Source: Nitrospira sp.
GTDB taxonomy: Bacteria; Nitrospirota; Nitrospiria; Nitrospirales; Nitrospiraceae
Reading direction: 5' to 3'
Length of the DNA stretch: 64,000 nucleotides
NCBI GenBank assembly: GCA_024331095.1
Contig: JANDJE010000001.1
Span: 1 to 64,000 of the forward strand
In this document: piece by piece, positions 39,887-49,554 of the stretch
How positions within the stretch are numbered: position 1 is the stretch's first letter
Layout of the letters: each line of letters starts with the position of its first letter
Notes under the pieces: model-generated
Database searches by the model: none
The model's input: only the letters and a program-made list of their open reading frames with translations
Told to the model about the DNA's origin: nothing
Translations under genes and position numbers: made by a program

Positions 39887-41449
39887 CTACCTCCTTCTTC
39901 CCTTGGAAGGCGGCGCGGCGTTGATCGTCGCTCCGCCCTCCTGAGCCCCCTGTACAGGGGCGGAGTTCCGCTCCACCATGAGGCGCCGCTTCATGGCCCA
40001 ACCGGCCCGATTTTCCTGCGGCGTCCTGGCGATCGCCAGCGCATCGGGGGGCACGTCCTTCGTCACGGTCGTCCCGGCCGCGATCACGGCGCCATCCCCG
40101 ACGGAGACCGGCGCCACCAGTTGCGTATCGCTCCCGATGAACACATGATCCCCGATCGTCGTTTGATATTTATGAACCCCGTCATAGTTGCAGGTGATCG
40201 TTCCCGCCCCGATATTGACGCCGCGGCCGATCTTGGCGTCGCCGAGATAGCTCAAATGATTGGCTTTCGCCTCTTCCCCCAATTCCGTTTTTTTCATCTC
40301 GACGAAGTTGCCGACTTTGGCTTTTCGACGCACCAGCGCGCCGGGACGGAGATGGGCGAACGGCCCGATGACCACGTCATCTTCGACCAGCGACTCCCGC
40401 AGCACGCAATGGTCCAGAATCTCCACGCGATTGCCGACGTGGCAATCGGTCAGCCGGACATGGGACCGCACGATACAGTCTTCTCCGATTTCCGTCTTGC
40501 CATCGATCGTCACATTGGGATAAAGCACCGTATCTTGCCCGATCAGGACGCCGGCGTCGATCCAGACGGAATCGGGATCCACCATCGTGACACCGTCCTC
40601 AAGCCAACGATCACGGATCCGCCGCCGAATTGTCCGTTCCGCTTCGGTCAGTTGCCGTCTGGTATTGACGCCCAGGCCTTCCTCGGGAACGTGCAGCGGC
40701 ACGGCGACGACCGACCGTCGCTGGGCGACCGCCGCCGCCACGATATCGGTCAGATAATATTCACCTTGGGCGTTGCGCGGTTCCAATCGATCCAGCGCGG
40801 GGAAGAGGAAGTCGGCGGATACCACATAGGTGCCGACGTTGATCTCTTTGATGGCGCGTTCCGCCGGCGTCGCATCCCGGTCCTCGACGATTTTCAGCAC
40901 GTCGCCCGCGGACAAGGGCGTTCGCTTGTCGTCACTTTCCCGCCTGACCACGCGACCGTACCCGCTCGGATCGCCCACCTGCGCCGTCAGCAGAGTGACG
41001 GTCGCCCTCTCCTCATGATGGACCCGCAACAATTCGCGGACGGTCTGCTCCGTTAACAAAGGCGTGTCGCCGTTTAAGATCAGAAACTCCGACAGCCCCT
41101 TTCCGCCATTGACAAACGCCGACCGGCTTTGAAGCACGGCATGGCCGGTTCCCAATTGCCGCGCCTGCTCCACGAGCACCACCGAATCGCCGCCCGCCCG
41201 TCCTTTGACCGCTTCGCCGACGATCCGCCGAACGTCCTCGGCCTGATGGCCCACGACCACGACGATCCGATGCGCGGCCAGCTTCATGGCCAGATCGACG
41301 GCGTAGAGGACCATCGGTCGTCCGGCAACCGGATGGAGCACCTTCACGCGCTTGGATTTCATCCGCGTGCCCAAACCGGCGGCCATCACCACCACTCCCA
41401 ACCCTCGCCCATACGGTTCGGCACTCGCGCCGCTTGCCGACATGTTCAT
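39887..41449 (-). CDS. glmU: Bifunctional GlmU (UDP-GlcNAc pyrophosphorylase / GlcN-1-P acetyltransferase)
   Basis: ORF 520 aa; VVVMAAGLGTRMKSKRVKVLHPVAGRPM; left-handed beta-helix C-terminus NHLSYLGDAKIGRGVNIGAGTITCNYDGVHKYQTTIGDHVFIGSDTQLVAPV. Confidence 0.97.
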   Translation of the reverse strand: MNMSASGASAEPYGRGLGVVVMAAGLGTRMKSKRVKVLHPVAGRPMVLYAVDLAMKLAAHRIVVVVGHQAEDVRRIVGEAVKGRAGGDSVVLVEQARQLGTGHAVLQSRSAFVNGGKGLSEFLILNGDTPLLTEQTVRELLRVHHEERATVTLLTAQVGDPSGYGRVVRRESDDKRTPLSAGDVLKIVEDRDATPAERAIKEINVGTYVVSADFLFPALDRLEPRNAQGEYYLTDIVAAAVAQRRSVVAVPLHVPEEGLGVNTRRQLTEAERTIRRRIRDRWLEDGVTMVDPDSVWIDAGVLIGQDTVLYPNVTIDGKTEIGEDCIVRSHVRLTDCHVGNRVEILDHCVLRESLVEDDVVIGPFAHLRPGALVRRKAKVGNFVEMKKTELGEEAKANHLSYLGDAKIGRGVNIGAGTITCNYDGVHKYQTTIGDHVFIGSDTQLVAPVSVGDGAVIAAGTTVTKDVPPDALAIARTPQENRAGWAMKRRLMVERNSAPVQGAQEGGATINAAPPSKGRRR

Positions 41450-41512
41450 GACGCCCCTTCGTTCACTCCGTCATCGCTCCGCCGCGCACAGCCTCCCTTT
41501 TGTTCATCGAGA

Positions 41513-42184
41513 TCATCCGATCGGAACGCCGGTCTCCGGCTGCTTCACCTGACTCCACTTGAGATCGGCATTATGGGGAGGCAGCGTCAACGAAGCCGAA
41601 GGAGAATAGAGTCCGCCCGAGACGATCAGCTTCATCGCTTCTTCGACAGTGATATCCACCGATATGACTTCCCGTTCCGGGACCAGGAGAAAATAACCGG
41701 ACGTGGGGTTGGGAGATGTCGGGACATAGACGTGGATCAGCGGCTCTTGGCTCAAGGTTGTCGATTCCCCCTTGGTCACCCCCGTGACGAACGCGAAGCA
41801 ATAGCTGCCGTTTTTGGGAAATTGGATCAGCACCACGCGCCGATAGGACCCTCGATCCGAAAACGACAGAATGTCCATCATGGACTTCAACGTCGAATAA
41901 ATGCCTCGGACCAACGGCAGACGATTCAACCAATCTTCCCAAATGGTCACCACCGCCCGTCCCATGAAATTCGCCGTGAACAGGCCGACGGAAAAAATCA
42001 AAATCACGAGCATGATGATGCCCAGTCCCGGCACATAATGACTGGGGGCGAGACTCGCGACCGTGTCGCCCAAAATGCCGTCCACCGTGACGAACAAGGT
42101 CTTGAGGATCAAGATGGTCCCCCAGATGGGGATCACGACCAGAAGGCCGGTCAAAAAATACCGTTTTAATGCGGTCTTCACCAT
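41513..42184 (-). CDS. DUF502 family membrane protein
   Basis: Start MVKTALKRYFLTGLLVVIPIWGTILI at 42184; GLGIIMLVILIFSVGLFTANFMGR; HVYVPTSPNPTSGYFLLVPEREV. Confidence 0.88.
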   Translation of the reverse strand: MVKTALKRYFLTGLLVVIPIWGTILILKTLFVTVDGILGDTVASLAPSHYVPGLGIIMLVILIFSVGLFTANFMGRAVVTIWEDWLNRLPLVRGIYSTLKSMMDILSFSDRGSYRRVVLIQFPKNGSYCFAFVTGVTKGESTTLSQEPLIHVYVPTSPNPTSGYFLLVPEREVISVDITVEEAMKLIVSGGLYSPSASLTLPPHNADLKWSQVKQPETGVPIG

Positions 42185-42434
42185 GGGAACGGGCCTGCAC
42201 TTTCGCTTCGAAGGCACAGCAATTCATCATACAGAGTTCTTTACGGAGGCCGCAAGTCTTTCATGCGAATTTCAACGGGTTAGCCGCTCTTCCTCCTCGT
42301 CGATCCCTCCCCCAAATGCCCTCTCGGTCGCACCCCCGACAACCACCGCCCGCCTGTCGGCCTACCCTTTTAGACAAAGACCAGGCCGGCTCGATTCCGC
42401 CTTGCCTATTGATCAATCCATGGCATAGGATCCC

Positions 42435-43139
42435 TTGCCGTTGCTTCACCGAGGAGCTGATTTGCGAGTCGTCTCACGACGCCCCACAGGCTTTTTCATG
42501 ACGCTGGAAGGAGGGGAAGGAAGCGGAAAGACCACGCAGGCTCTCCGTTTATCCCAGTCCCTGACCGCCAAAGGATACGACGTGTTGCTCACAAGAGAAC
42601 CGGGAGGGACGGCTGTTGCCGAGCAATTGCGGAACCTGCTGTTGCGACCGGACTCCACCGAGCCCCTGGCCGCGGAAACGGAAACGTTGCTGATTCTGGC
42701 GGCCCGCCGCCAACACGTCGATCACGTCATCCGGCCTGCTCTCAAACGGGGAGCCATCGTCATCTGCGACCGTTTTTCGGATTCCACGTTCGCCTATCAA
42801 GGGTACGGGCGAGGATTGGACCTCAAGACCTTGCGGTGGATGAACGACTGGGCGACGGGCCATCTCTCGCCCCATCTGACTCTCTTATTCGACCTTCCGG
42901 TCGCAATGGGATTGCGCCGGCGGCGAGGATCCCACGCCGCCGATAATCGCCTCGACCGGGAAACCAGGACATTTCACGCCAGAGTCCACGCCGGCTTTCA
43001 CTCCCTGGCGAAGCGAGAGCCGCGCCGCATTGTCATAGTCGACGCGCGGCCGTCCCCCGACGTGGTCGCGGCTCAGGTAGAAACGTTGGTCCTCGCCAAA
43101 CTGCGCCGGTCTCATTTCAAGAAAGATCGGAAGAGATAA
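42435..43139 (+). CDS. tmk: Thymidylate kinase
   Basis: ORF 234 aa; FFMTLEGGEGSGKTTQALRLSQSL, LLTREPGGTAVAEQLRNLLL, VICDRFSDSTFAYQGYGRGLD. Start uncertain (alternative near 42460-42498). Confidence 0.95.
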   Translation: MPLLHRGADLRVVSRRPTGFFMTLEGGEGSGKTTQALRLSQSLTAKGYDVLLTREPGGTAVAEQLRNLLLRPDSTEPLAAETETLLILAARRQHVDHVIRPALKRGAIVICDRFSDSTFAYQGYGRGLDLKTLRWMNDWATGHLSPHLTLLFDLPVAMGLRRRRGSHAADNRLDRETRTFHARVHAGFHSLAKREPRRIVIVDARPSPDVVAAQVETLVLAKLRRSHFKKDRKR

Positions 43140-43142
43140 CCC

Positions 43143-44189
43143 ATGCCGTTTCGCGACATCGTCGGCCATGAACGATCCATCGCGGCGATCAAATCGGCGC
43201 TGGGCCACGGCCGCCTGGCTCACGCGTATCTGTTCCACGGCGAAGCCCACATCGGAAAATTTCTGACTGCGGTTCGCCTGGCACAAGCGTTGAACTGCGA
43301 AGATCCCGATTCGATGAAGAACCTGGACAGTTGCGGCATCTGTCGTTCATGTCTTCAGATCGCCGCGCGGACCCATCCCGATTACGCCGTGATTGAACCC
43401 GACCGCGAACCGGCCGTCCCGCAGATCAAGATCGAGCAAATCCGGGAGATCGAACAGCAGTTGATCTACCGGCCGCTGATCGGCGAAAAAAGAATCTGCA
43501 TCATTGACGACGCCGACCGCCTCACGATCGGAGCGGCCAACGCGCTGCTCAAAACGCTGGAGGAGCCGCCGCCGTACGGCCTCTTCATCCTCATCTCCGG
43601 CCGACCTATGGCGCTGCCGGCGACGATCCGCTCGCGCTGTCAGTCGTTACGATTCCTGCCGCCGACTTCCGCCCAAGTGGAAGCCGCCTTGATCCTGAAA
43701 CGGCGACTGCCTCCCGCCGATGCGCGATTCTTGGCCTTGTGCTGCGACGGCCGTATCGGGAAAGCCCTGGCGCAAGACCTCGACGTCCTGCGCGCCGAAC
43801 AGCGGGAGTGCCTGGCGCTCGTCGATCCGTCAACGCTGGGCTCGATCACCGCTATCCTTTCGGCCGCCGAAACATTGGCCAAGGACGGACGAGGCGGCGA
43901 CGTCTTGAACTGGCTCGGCCGCTGGATTCGGGATTTGATTGTCGTGCTCGTTGGAGGAGACCCGGAGCATCTTCTCCATCGCGACCGCCTCGACACACTC
44001 ACACACTATGCGAAACGGGCCAATCTCGACGTGTTGCTGGAGATCTCAGCCGAGATCGACCGGATCGAACAGCAGGCGGCCCGCCATCCGAACATGCAGA
44101 TGGCATTGGAAACGATTCTTGTGCGGCTGCGCGACGCACTCGGCCCCTCTCGCCCGCCAGCCCCCGTCGCGCCTATGTCCGGCTCCTAG
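43143..44189 (+). CDS. holB: DNA polymerase III subunit delta'
   Basis: ORF 348 aa; MPFRDIVGHERSIAAIKSALGHGRLAHAYLFHGEAHIGK, CGICRSC zinc module, ANALLKTLEEPPPYGLFILIS. Confidence 0.93.
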   Translation: MPFRDIVGHERSIAAIKSALGHGRLAHAYLFHGEAHIGKFLTAVRLAQALNCEDPDSMKNLDSCGICRSCLQIAARTHPDYAVIEPDREPAVPQIKIEQIREIEQQLIYRPLIGEKRICIIDDADRLTIGAANALLKTLEEPPPYGLFILISGRPMALPATIRSRCQSLRFLPPTSAQVEAALILKRRLPPADARFLALCCDGRIGKALAQDLDVLRAEQRECLALVDPSTLGSITAILSAAETLAKDGRGGDVLNWLGRWIRDLIVVLVGGDPEHLLHRDRLDTLTHYAKRANLDVLLEISAEIDRIEQQAARHPNMQMALETILVRLRDALGPSRPPAPVAPMSGS

Positions 44190-44222
44190 CATCCTCGGCG
44201 TCAACCTGGTATCTTCCCTCCC

Positions 44223-46205
44223 ATGATGAGCGAGCCGAACACGTTCTACGTCACCACGCCGATCTACTACGTCAACGACGTCCCCCACATCGGCCATGCC
44301 TATACCACCATCGCGGCGGACGTGCTTGCCCGCTACTGGCGGCTCAGAGACCGGAACGTCTTGTTCCTGACCGGTCTGGACGAGCATGGGCAAAAGGTCC
44401 AACAAGCCGCCGCGAAGGCCGGGATCGATCCGCAGGCCCATTGCGACGCACTCGCACCACAGTTCCAACACCTCTGGAGCCGATTGAACATTTCCAACGA
44501 CGCTTTCATCCGCACGACCGACCGGCGGCACAAGCAGGTCGTCCAGCGATGTTTGCAACAGCTTTTCGACAAGCACTTGATTTACAAATCCGACTATTCC
44601 GGCTGGTACTGCACTTTCGATGAACGGTTCTGGACCGAAAAGGACGTGGCCGACGGACTCTGCCCCGACTGCCGCCGTCCGGTCGAACGGCTGAGCGAAC
44701 ACAATTACTTCTTCAAGATGGGGCAATATCAAACACGGCTGTTGCGGCACATTCAGGAACACCCGGAGTTCATTCGTCCCGAATCGCGGCGCAACGAGGT
44801 GTTGGGGTTTTTGACGACTCAAACGCTGGGCGACCTGTCGATTTCCAGACCCAAGACCAGACTTTCGTGGGGCATCGAACTGCCGTTCGACACAGACTAC
44901 GTCACCTACGTCTGGTTCGATGCGCTGGTGAACTATGTTTCGGCGCTGGAATACCTCCCGCCGGACAATCCGGCCGGCCGTCGCTTCTGGCCGGCCGATA
45001 TCCACTTGGTCGGGAAAGACATTCTGACGACTCACGCCGTGTACTGGTCCACGATGTTGATGGCGCTGGACTTGCCTTTGCCGCAAACCATCTTCGCGCA
45101 CGGTTGGTGGACGGTGGACGGCGAAAAAATGTCCAAGAGCCGCGGCAACGTGGTCGATCCCAACAAAATGGTGGACCAGTTCGGCACCGATGCGTTTCGG
45201 TACTTCCTGTTGCGGGAAGTGCCGTTCGGCCAGGACGGAGACTTCTCCCATACCGGCATGGTCTCTCGCATCAACAGCGAACTGGCCGGCGGCCTTGGAA
45301 ATCTCGTCAGCCGCAGCCTCACGATGATCGACCGGTTCGCCGGAGGGATCGTCCCGTCTCACGATCTTTCGGTTGACACTCCCCTCGAACACAATTTGGT
45401 GCAACGAACGGGGGAGTTACTGGCCGACGCCGATAAGCACGTCGAACAGCTTCGGTTCAGTCGAGCCTTGGAATCGATCGGAGAGATCATCCAGCTCTGC
45501 GACCAGTACATCGACAAAACAGCCCCCTGGGTCCTGGCCAAAAAACCGGAACAACGATCTTATCTGAACAATTGCCTCTATCATCTCGCCCATACCCTGG
45601 GCTTGCTGATCAGGCCTCTCTACCCGTTCATGCCATCGGCCATCACCACCATGGCCCGGCAACTGGGTGCGGACCCCCAAACGGGCCGGGGGGCGCTTTC
45701 GTGGAAAGATCCGTCTCTGCTTCCCGGCACCAAGATCCAGAAAGCCGGACCGCTGTTTCCCCGGATCGAAACGACGACATTACAAGGAGACAAACCAGTG
45801 AGCGACATTTCTGCAACGCCCCAGCCGGCGGCACCCCCACTATCAACGACGACGCCGACGCCGCCGGCGCCCGCGGCTTCCCTTCACATCACAATCGATG
45901 AGTTCTCGAAGATTCAACTCAAGACGGCAACCGTCTTGAGCGCCGAGCGGGTTCCGAAGTCGGAGAAGCTCATCAAACTCCAAGTCGATCTGGGCCACGA
46001 GCGGCGCCAGATCGTGGCTGGCATCGGGAAGAAGTACGAGCCGACCGATCTGGTCGGCAAGACCATCGTCATCGTGGCCAACTTGAAGCCGGCCAAATTG
46101 ATGGGGATCGAGTCGCAGGGTATGGTCCTGGCGGCCGGCGACACGGACGTCCAGGGACTGGTCACCGTGCTCGAACCGGTCGCCCCCGGTACCAAGGTGA
46201 AATGA
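44223..46205 (+). CDS. metG: Methionyl-tRNA synthetase with C-terminal tRNA-binding domain
   Basis: ORF 660 aa; FYVTTPIYYVNDVPHIGHAYTTIAAD, FLTGLDEHGQKV, WTVDGEKMSKSRGNVVDP; C-terminal Trbp111 domain FSKIQLKTATVLSAERVPKSEKLIKLQVDLG. Confidence 0.97.
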   Translation: MMSEPNTFYVTTPIYYVNDVPHIGHAYTTIAADVLARYWRLRDRNVLFLTGLDEHGQKVQQAAAKAGIDPQAHCDALAPQFQHLWSRLNISNDAFIRTTDRRHKQVVQRCLQQLFDKHLIYKSDYSGWYCTFDERFWTEKDVADGLCPDCRRPVERLSEHNYFFKMGQYQTRLLRHIQEHPEFIRPESRRNEVLGFLTTQTLGDLSISRPKTRLSWGIELPFDTDYVTYVWFDALVNYVSALEYLPPDNPAGRRFWPADIHLVGKDILTTHAVYWSTMLMALDLPLPQTIFAHGWWTVDGEKMSKSRGNVVDPNKMVDQFGTDAFRYFLLREVPFGQDGDFSHTGMVSRINSELAGGLGNLVSRSLTMIDRFAGGIVPSHDLSVDTPLEHNLVQRTGELLADADKHVEQLRFSRALESIGEIIQLCDQYIDKTAPWVLAKKPEQRSYLNNCLYHLAHTLGLLIRPLYPFMPSAITTMARQLGADPQTGRGALSWKDPSLLPGTKIQKAGPLFPRIETTTLQGDKPVSDISATPQPAAPPLSTTTPTPPAPAASLHITIDEFSKIQLKTATVLSAERVPKSEKLIKLQVDLGHERRQIVAGIGKKYEPTDLVGKTIVIVANLKPAKLMGIESQGMVLAAGDTDVQGLVTVLEPVAPGTKVK

Positions 46206-47056
46206 CCGGCTTCCTGTTTCGATTCTGTCCGGCCATACTCTTCGTCACACACAGCGCCGTTCTTTGCCTCGCCGATCCGATCGTCCAAGAGACGACGGAT
46301 TCGCGCCTCAACGAGCCCAAATCAACCACTGTCCTGGTGCGAGTCGTCGCCCACGGCTCGATGGTGCTGGGGAAGGAAGTCGGCGGCGCCCGCATCACGA
46401 TCACCGACGCCGCAACCGGCCGTCTCCTCGCGACCGGCCTGCAACAGGGCGAGGCGGGGGACCAGAACCAGATCATGCGGACTCCCCGCCTGTTGGAAGA
46501 ACCGATCTACAGCACCAAATCCTCGGCTTCCTTTACGACGACCTTGGATCTTCTCCATCCCACTCAGGTGGATATCACCGCCGAGGGGCCATTGGCCTAT
46601 CCGGCGGCGATGCAGCGGGTCAGCAAGCGGGTCTGGCTCATTCCCGGCCAGGATATGATCGACGACGGCATCGTGCTGACCCTTTACGGCTACATCGTGC
46701 AGATCGAACAACCCAAGCCGAATGAGCCGATCGTCGCGCGCGAAGACCTCACCCTGCGGGCCTCGATCCGCACCCTGTCGGGATCATGGGTCCGGCCGCA
46801 CGGCGATTGGGACTCGCGCAAACTTGACATCTACGGCGAGATCCTGATCGGCGACCGGGTGATCGAGCGGCTGCAACTGTTTTACAGCGGCAGAAACGCC
46901 GAGTTCGAAGCGCCGTTTTTCGTCCCTCGCCACACCGACGCTCCTGACGGCCTGACTCTGCGCGTCATTGCCGCCGATCGATCCGGCGGGAATTTCGGCG
47001 TGGGTCTCGCCAAGTATCCCGTGCTCAGCGAACGATTGACCACCAACACCCGCTGA
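46202..47056 (+). CDS. Hypothetical secreted protein
   Basis: ORF 284 aa; signal-like N-terminus (MTGFLFRFCPAILFVTHSAVLCLA), ATGA overlap with metG stop. Confidence 0.6.
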   Translation: MTGFLFRFCPAILFVTHSAVLCLADPIVQETTDSRLNEPKSTTVLVRVVAHGSMVLGKEVGGARITITDAATGRLLATGLQQGEAGDQNQIMRTPRLLEEPIYSTKSSASFTTTLDLLHPTQVDITAEGPLAYPAAMQRVSKRVWLIPGQDMIDDGIVLTLYGYIVQIEQPKPNEPIVAREDLTLRASIRTLSGSWVRPHGDWDSRKLDIYGEILIGDRVIERLQLFYSGRNAEFEAPFFVPRHTDAPDGLTLRVIAADRSGGNFGVGLAKYPVLSERLTTNTR

Positions 47057-47143
47057 CGATCCTGCACGCCATCCCGCTCCGATCTGTTCAATCCTATTGA
47101 GACGAAGGCTTGCTCCCCTCTCCGGAGCATGCGAGACTGTACT

Positions 47144-48088
47144 ATGACCGTCTCCCCTTCTTTTGAGCGTTTGCGCACCCGCCTCTATTTAGCCCTTGCG
47201 CTGAACGGCTTCATCATCGTGGCCGAGTTCATCGGCGGCTGGCTGCTGAACAGTATCGGCCTGATGAGCGACGCCGGGCACAATTTCGTCGATCAAGGCG
47301 CGCTGTTCCTGGCCCTCTACGCGCACCTTATCGCCACACAGCCGCCCAACGAGAACAAAACCTTCGGCTATCACCGCGCCGGCGTCATCGCCGCGTTCCT
47401 CAACTCGTTCATCCTGCTCCTGACAGCCCTGGGCATCGCGCTCTTCGCCGTCAAACGATTGTGGCAGCCGGTGTCCGTTGACGGCGGCTGGATCATGGGG
47501 ATCGCCGCCGCGAGCTTCGCGGCCAATCTCGGCATCGCGCTGCTGCTCCAACGGGGCGCACAGGACGACCTGAACATCCGAGGCGCCTTTTGGCACATGT
47601 TGGCCGACGCCTGGGTCTCGCTCGGCGTGGTCGTGAGCGGCGGCATGATCCTGTTGACGGGTTGGTCCGCGCTCGATCCGCTGATCAGTCTGGTCGTCGT
47701 CATCGTCATCGTGAAAGGAGCTTGGCCGATTTTCAAGGAATCATGGGAGGTGCTGCTTGAGTCCACGCCGCCCAGCGTCAGCCCTTCCGCGATTGCCGCG
47801 ACGATCGAATCGATTCCCGGCGTCAAGAACGTCCATGATCTCCATGTATGGGCGGTGGAGCCGCGGCTGATCATGTTGACCTGTCACGTGCAGGTCGACG
47901 GCGACGATACCGTGTTGACCAACGGTCTGTTGCAGTCGATCCGCGCGCGGGTCGCGTCGGACTTCGGCATCCGCCATCTCACTGTCCAACTGGAGACCCA
48001 GTGTTGTCATTCGGAGGCGGTCCATTGCGACCTTCGCCGACTAGCCGAGCATCACCACCCGGCCGAACTGCTCTCCCCTCGTCATTGA
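47144..48088 (+). CDS. Cation diffusion facilitator transporter
   Basis: Start MTVSPSFERLRTRLY at 47144 (ORF reported from 47129); EFIGGWLLNSIGLMSDAGHNFVDQGALFLALYA, HMLADAWVSLGVV. Confidence 0.93.
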   Translation: MTVSPSFERLRTRLYLALALNGFIIVAEFIGGWLLNSIGLMSDAGHNFVDQGALFLALYAHLIATQPPNENKTFGYHRAGVIAAFLNSFILLLTALGIALFAVKRLWQPVSVDGGWIMGIAAASFAANLGIALLLQRGAQDDLNIRGAFWHMLADAWVSLGVVVSGGMILLTGWSALDPLISLVVVIVIVKGAWPIFKESWEVLLESTPPSVSPSAIAATIESIPGVKNVHDLHVWAVEPRLIMLTCHVQVDGDDTVLTNGLLQSIRARVASDFGIRHLTVQLETQCCHSEAVHCDLRRLAEHHHPAELLSPRH

Positions 48089-48157
48089 GCACCGTTCGTG
48101 AGTATTGTTCGAACGTTTCAACTGCGTTCATAGGTTTCGCCAATCAACCGAGCGACC

Positions 48158-48189
48158 TCCGATGGGAGAGCCCATGCTCTCCCATCGGA
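48158..48189. terminator. Perfect 14-bp stem-loop between convergent genes
   Basis: TCCGATGGGAGAGC-CCAT-GCTCTCCCATCGGA between CDF (+) and GDPD (-) 3' ends; no flanking T-run. Confidence 0.65.
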
Positions 48190-48217
48190 AATGCCCCGAG
48201 CTTCGTGTATCAGCCCG

Positions 48218-49366
48218 TCATCTGGTTCTGAGATAGGCGTCGCGAGCGGCGACGCCTCGATCCGTGTGATCGGTGAACAAGCCGTCGATCCCGGCCCTCA
48301 AGAACAAGAGCATTTCTCCCGCTCCATCGCCCAACGCCGTGGGATCGCCGGATGACCGGAGGTTCATTGGAAGAAAGGCGTTCTCGGAACGAAACGTATA
48401 GGGATGGACCACCAACCCCACGGCATGGGCATCCTGGACGAACCGCGTGACACGAGAAGGATCGAGATTACCTGCCGAATCGAGAGGCAGAATGAACCGT
48501 TTTTCAGGACCGACCCCTTGGGCATAGGTGGCGATCTGAGCCAACCCGGCCGGCGTCGCCATCTGTTCATAGGTCAACGAGCCCCCGCCCGCTTCCACGT
48601 CATAGGGCTTGCCCTCGATCCACAGCAATTGGACCAGCGGAATCCTGGTCATCCTGCTGAGCTTGCGAAGATTGTTGATTTCGAACGACTGGATAAAGAC
48701 TCGTTGATTTCTCCCCTCATAGCCGTTTTTGCGCAGGATCTTGACCAGCGGCTCTTCGAACGGCAGCCCTAATCGCTCGAAATACGTCGGGTGTTTCGTT
48801 TCGATATAGATGCCGATCCGGCGATTCACGAGCTTCTCATAGGCCTGGACCAGGTCGATGATCTCTTGCAACGTTGGAATCTCGAACTGACCATCGAACC
48901 GGGTATTGGCCGGCCTCGCGCTCGGAATCCGCTCAACGGCGCGGAGCGTCTTGATCTCCGCCAACGTGAAGTCCTCGCTGAACCACCCGGTGACTCCGGC
49001 ACCGTCCACGGTCTTCGTGGTCTTGCGTCCGGCAAATTCCGGCCTGCGCGACACGTCCGTGGTGAGATCCAGCACATTGTCATGGCGAGCGATCAGATGC
49101 CCGTCTTTGGTCATGACAAGATCGGGCTCGACAAAATCCGCTCCTTGCAGAATCGACATCGCGTAGGCCGCCAACGTGTGCTCGGGAACGTAGCCGCTCG
49201 CCCCTCGATGCGCGATCACAATGGGCGCCTGTTGGCGATCAAACACCCACCGTTCCCCTCGTTCGGCCCCCACGTCTCCTCCGTTGATCATCGTCAGCCC
49301 GACGACCATGATCGATAACGCCATTGTACTCAAGACCCTGTGCATCTCGCCCTCCTTTCGTTGCAA
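48218..49366 (-). CDS. Periplasmic glycerophosphodiester phosphodiesterase
   Basis: ORF 382 aa; PIVIAHRGASGYVPEHTLAAYAMSILQGADFVEPDLVMTKDGHLIARHD; signal peptide. Confidence 0.94.
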   Translation of the reverse strand: MQRKEGEMHRVLSTMALSIMVVGLTMINGGDVGAERGERWVFDRQQAPIVIAHRGASGYVPEHTLAAYAMSILQGADFVEPDLVMTKDGHLIARHDNVLDLTTDVSRRPEFAGRKTTKTVDGAGVTGWFSEDFTLAEIKTLRAVERIPSARPANTRFDGQFEIPTLQEIIDLVQAYEKLVNRRIGIYIETKHPTYFERLGLPFEEPLVKILRKNGYEGRNQRVFIQSFEINNLRKLSRMTRIPLVQLLWIEGKPYDVEAGGGSLTYEQMATPAGLAQIATYAQGVGPEKRFILPLDSAGNLDPSRVTRFVQDAHAVGLVVHPYTFRSENAFLPMNLRSSGDPTALGDGAGEMLLFLRAGIDGLFTDHTDRGVAARDAYLRTR

Positions 49367-49554
49367 CCGGTGAGAGTATTGACGCCGCCCCTGCGGCGAT
49401 TCGCGAATTCAGGATGGGATCAGTCTTTTTCCCGAGGATCAGAAAGTAATCAGAACGGTGTAACATTCAAACCAGGGCACCCCCCGGCGGCGGATGACAT
49501 GCTTTCAGTTGATGCCCGACGCCGGTACAATGAAGCGGTCAACACCAGAGGACT

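Noticed and set aside
44046-45404. 452-aa minus-strand ORF
   Set aside because: Antisense to metG and holB 3' end.
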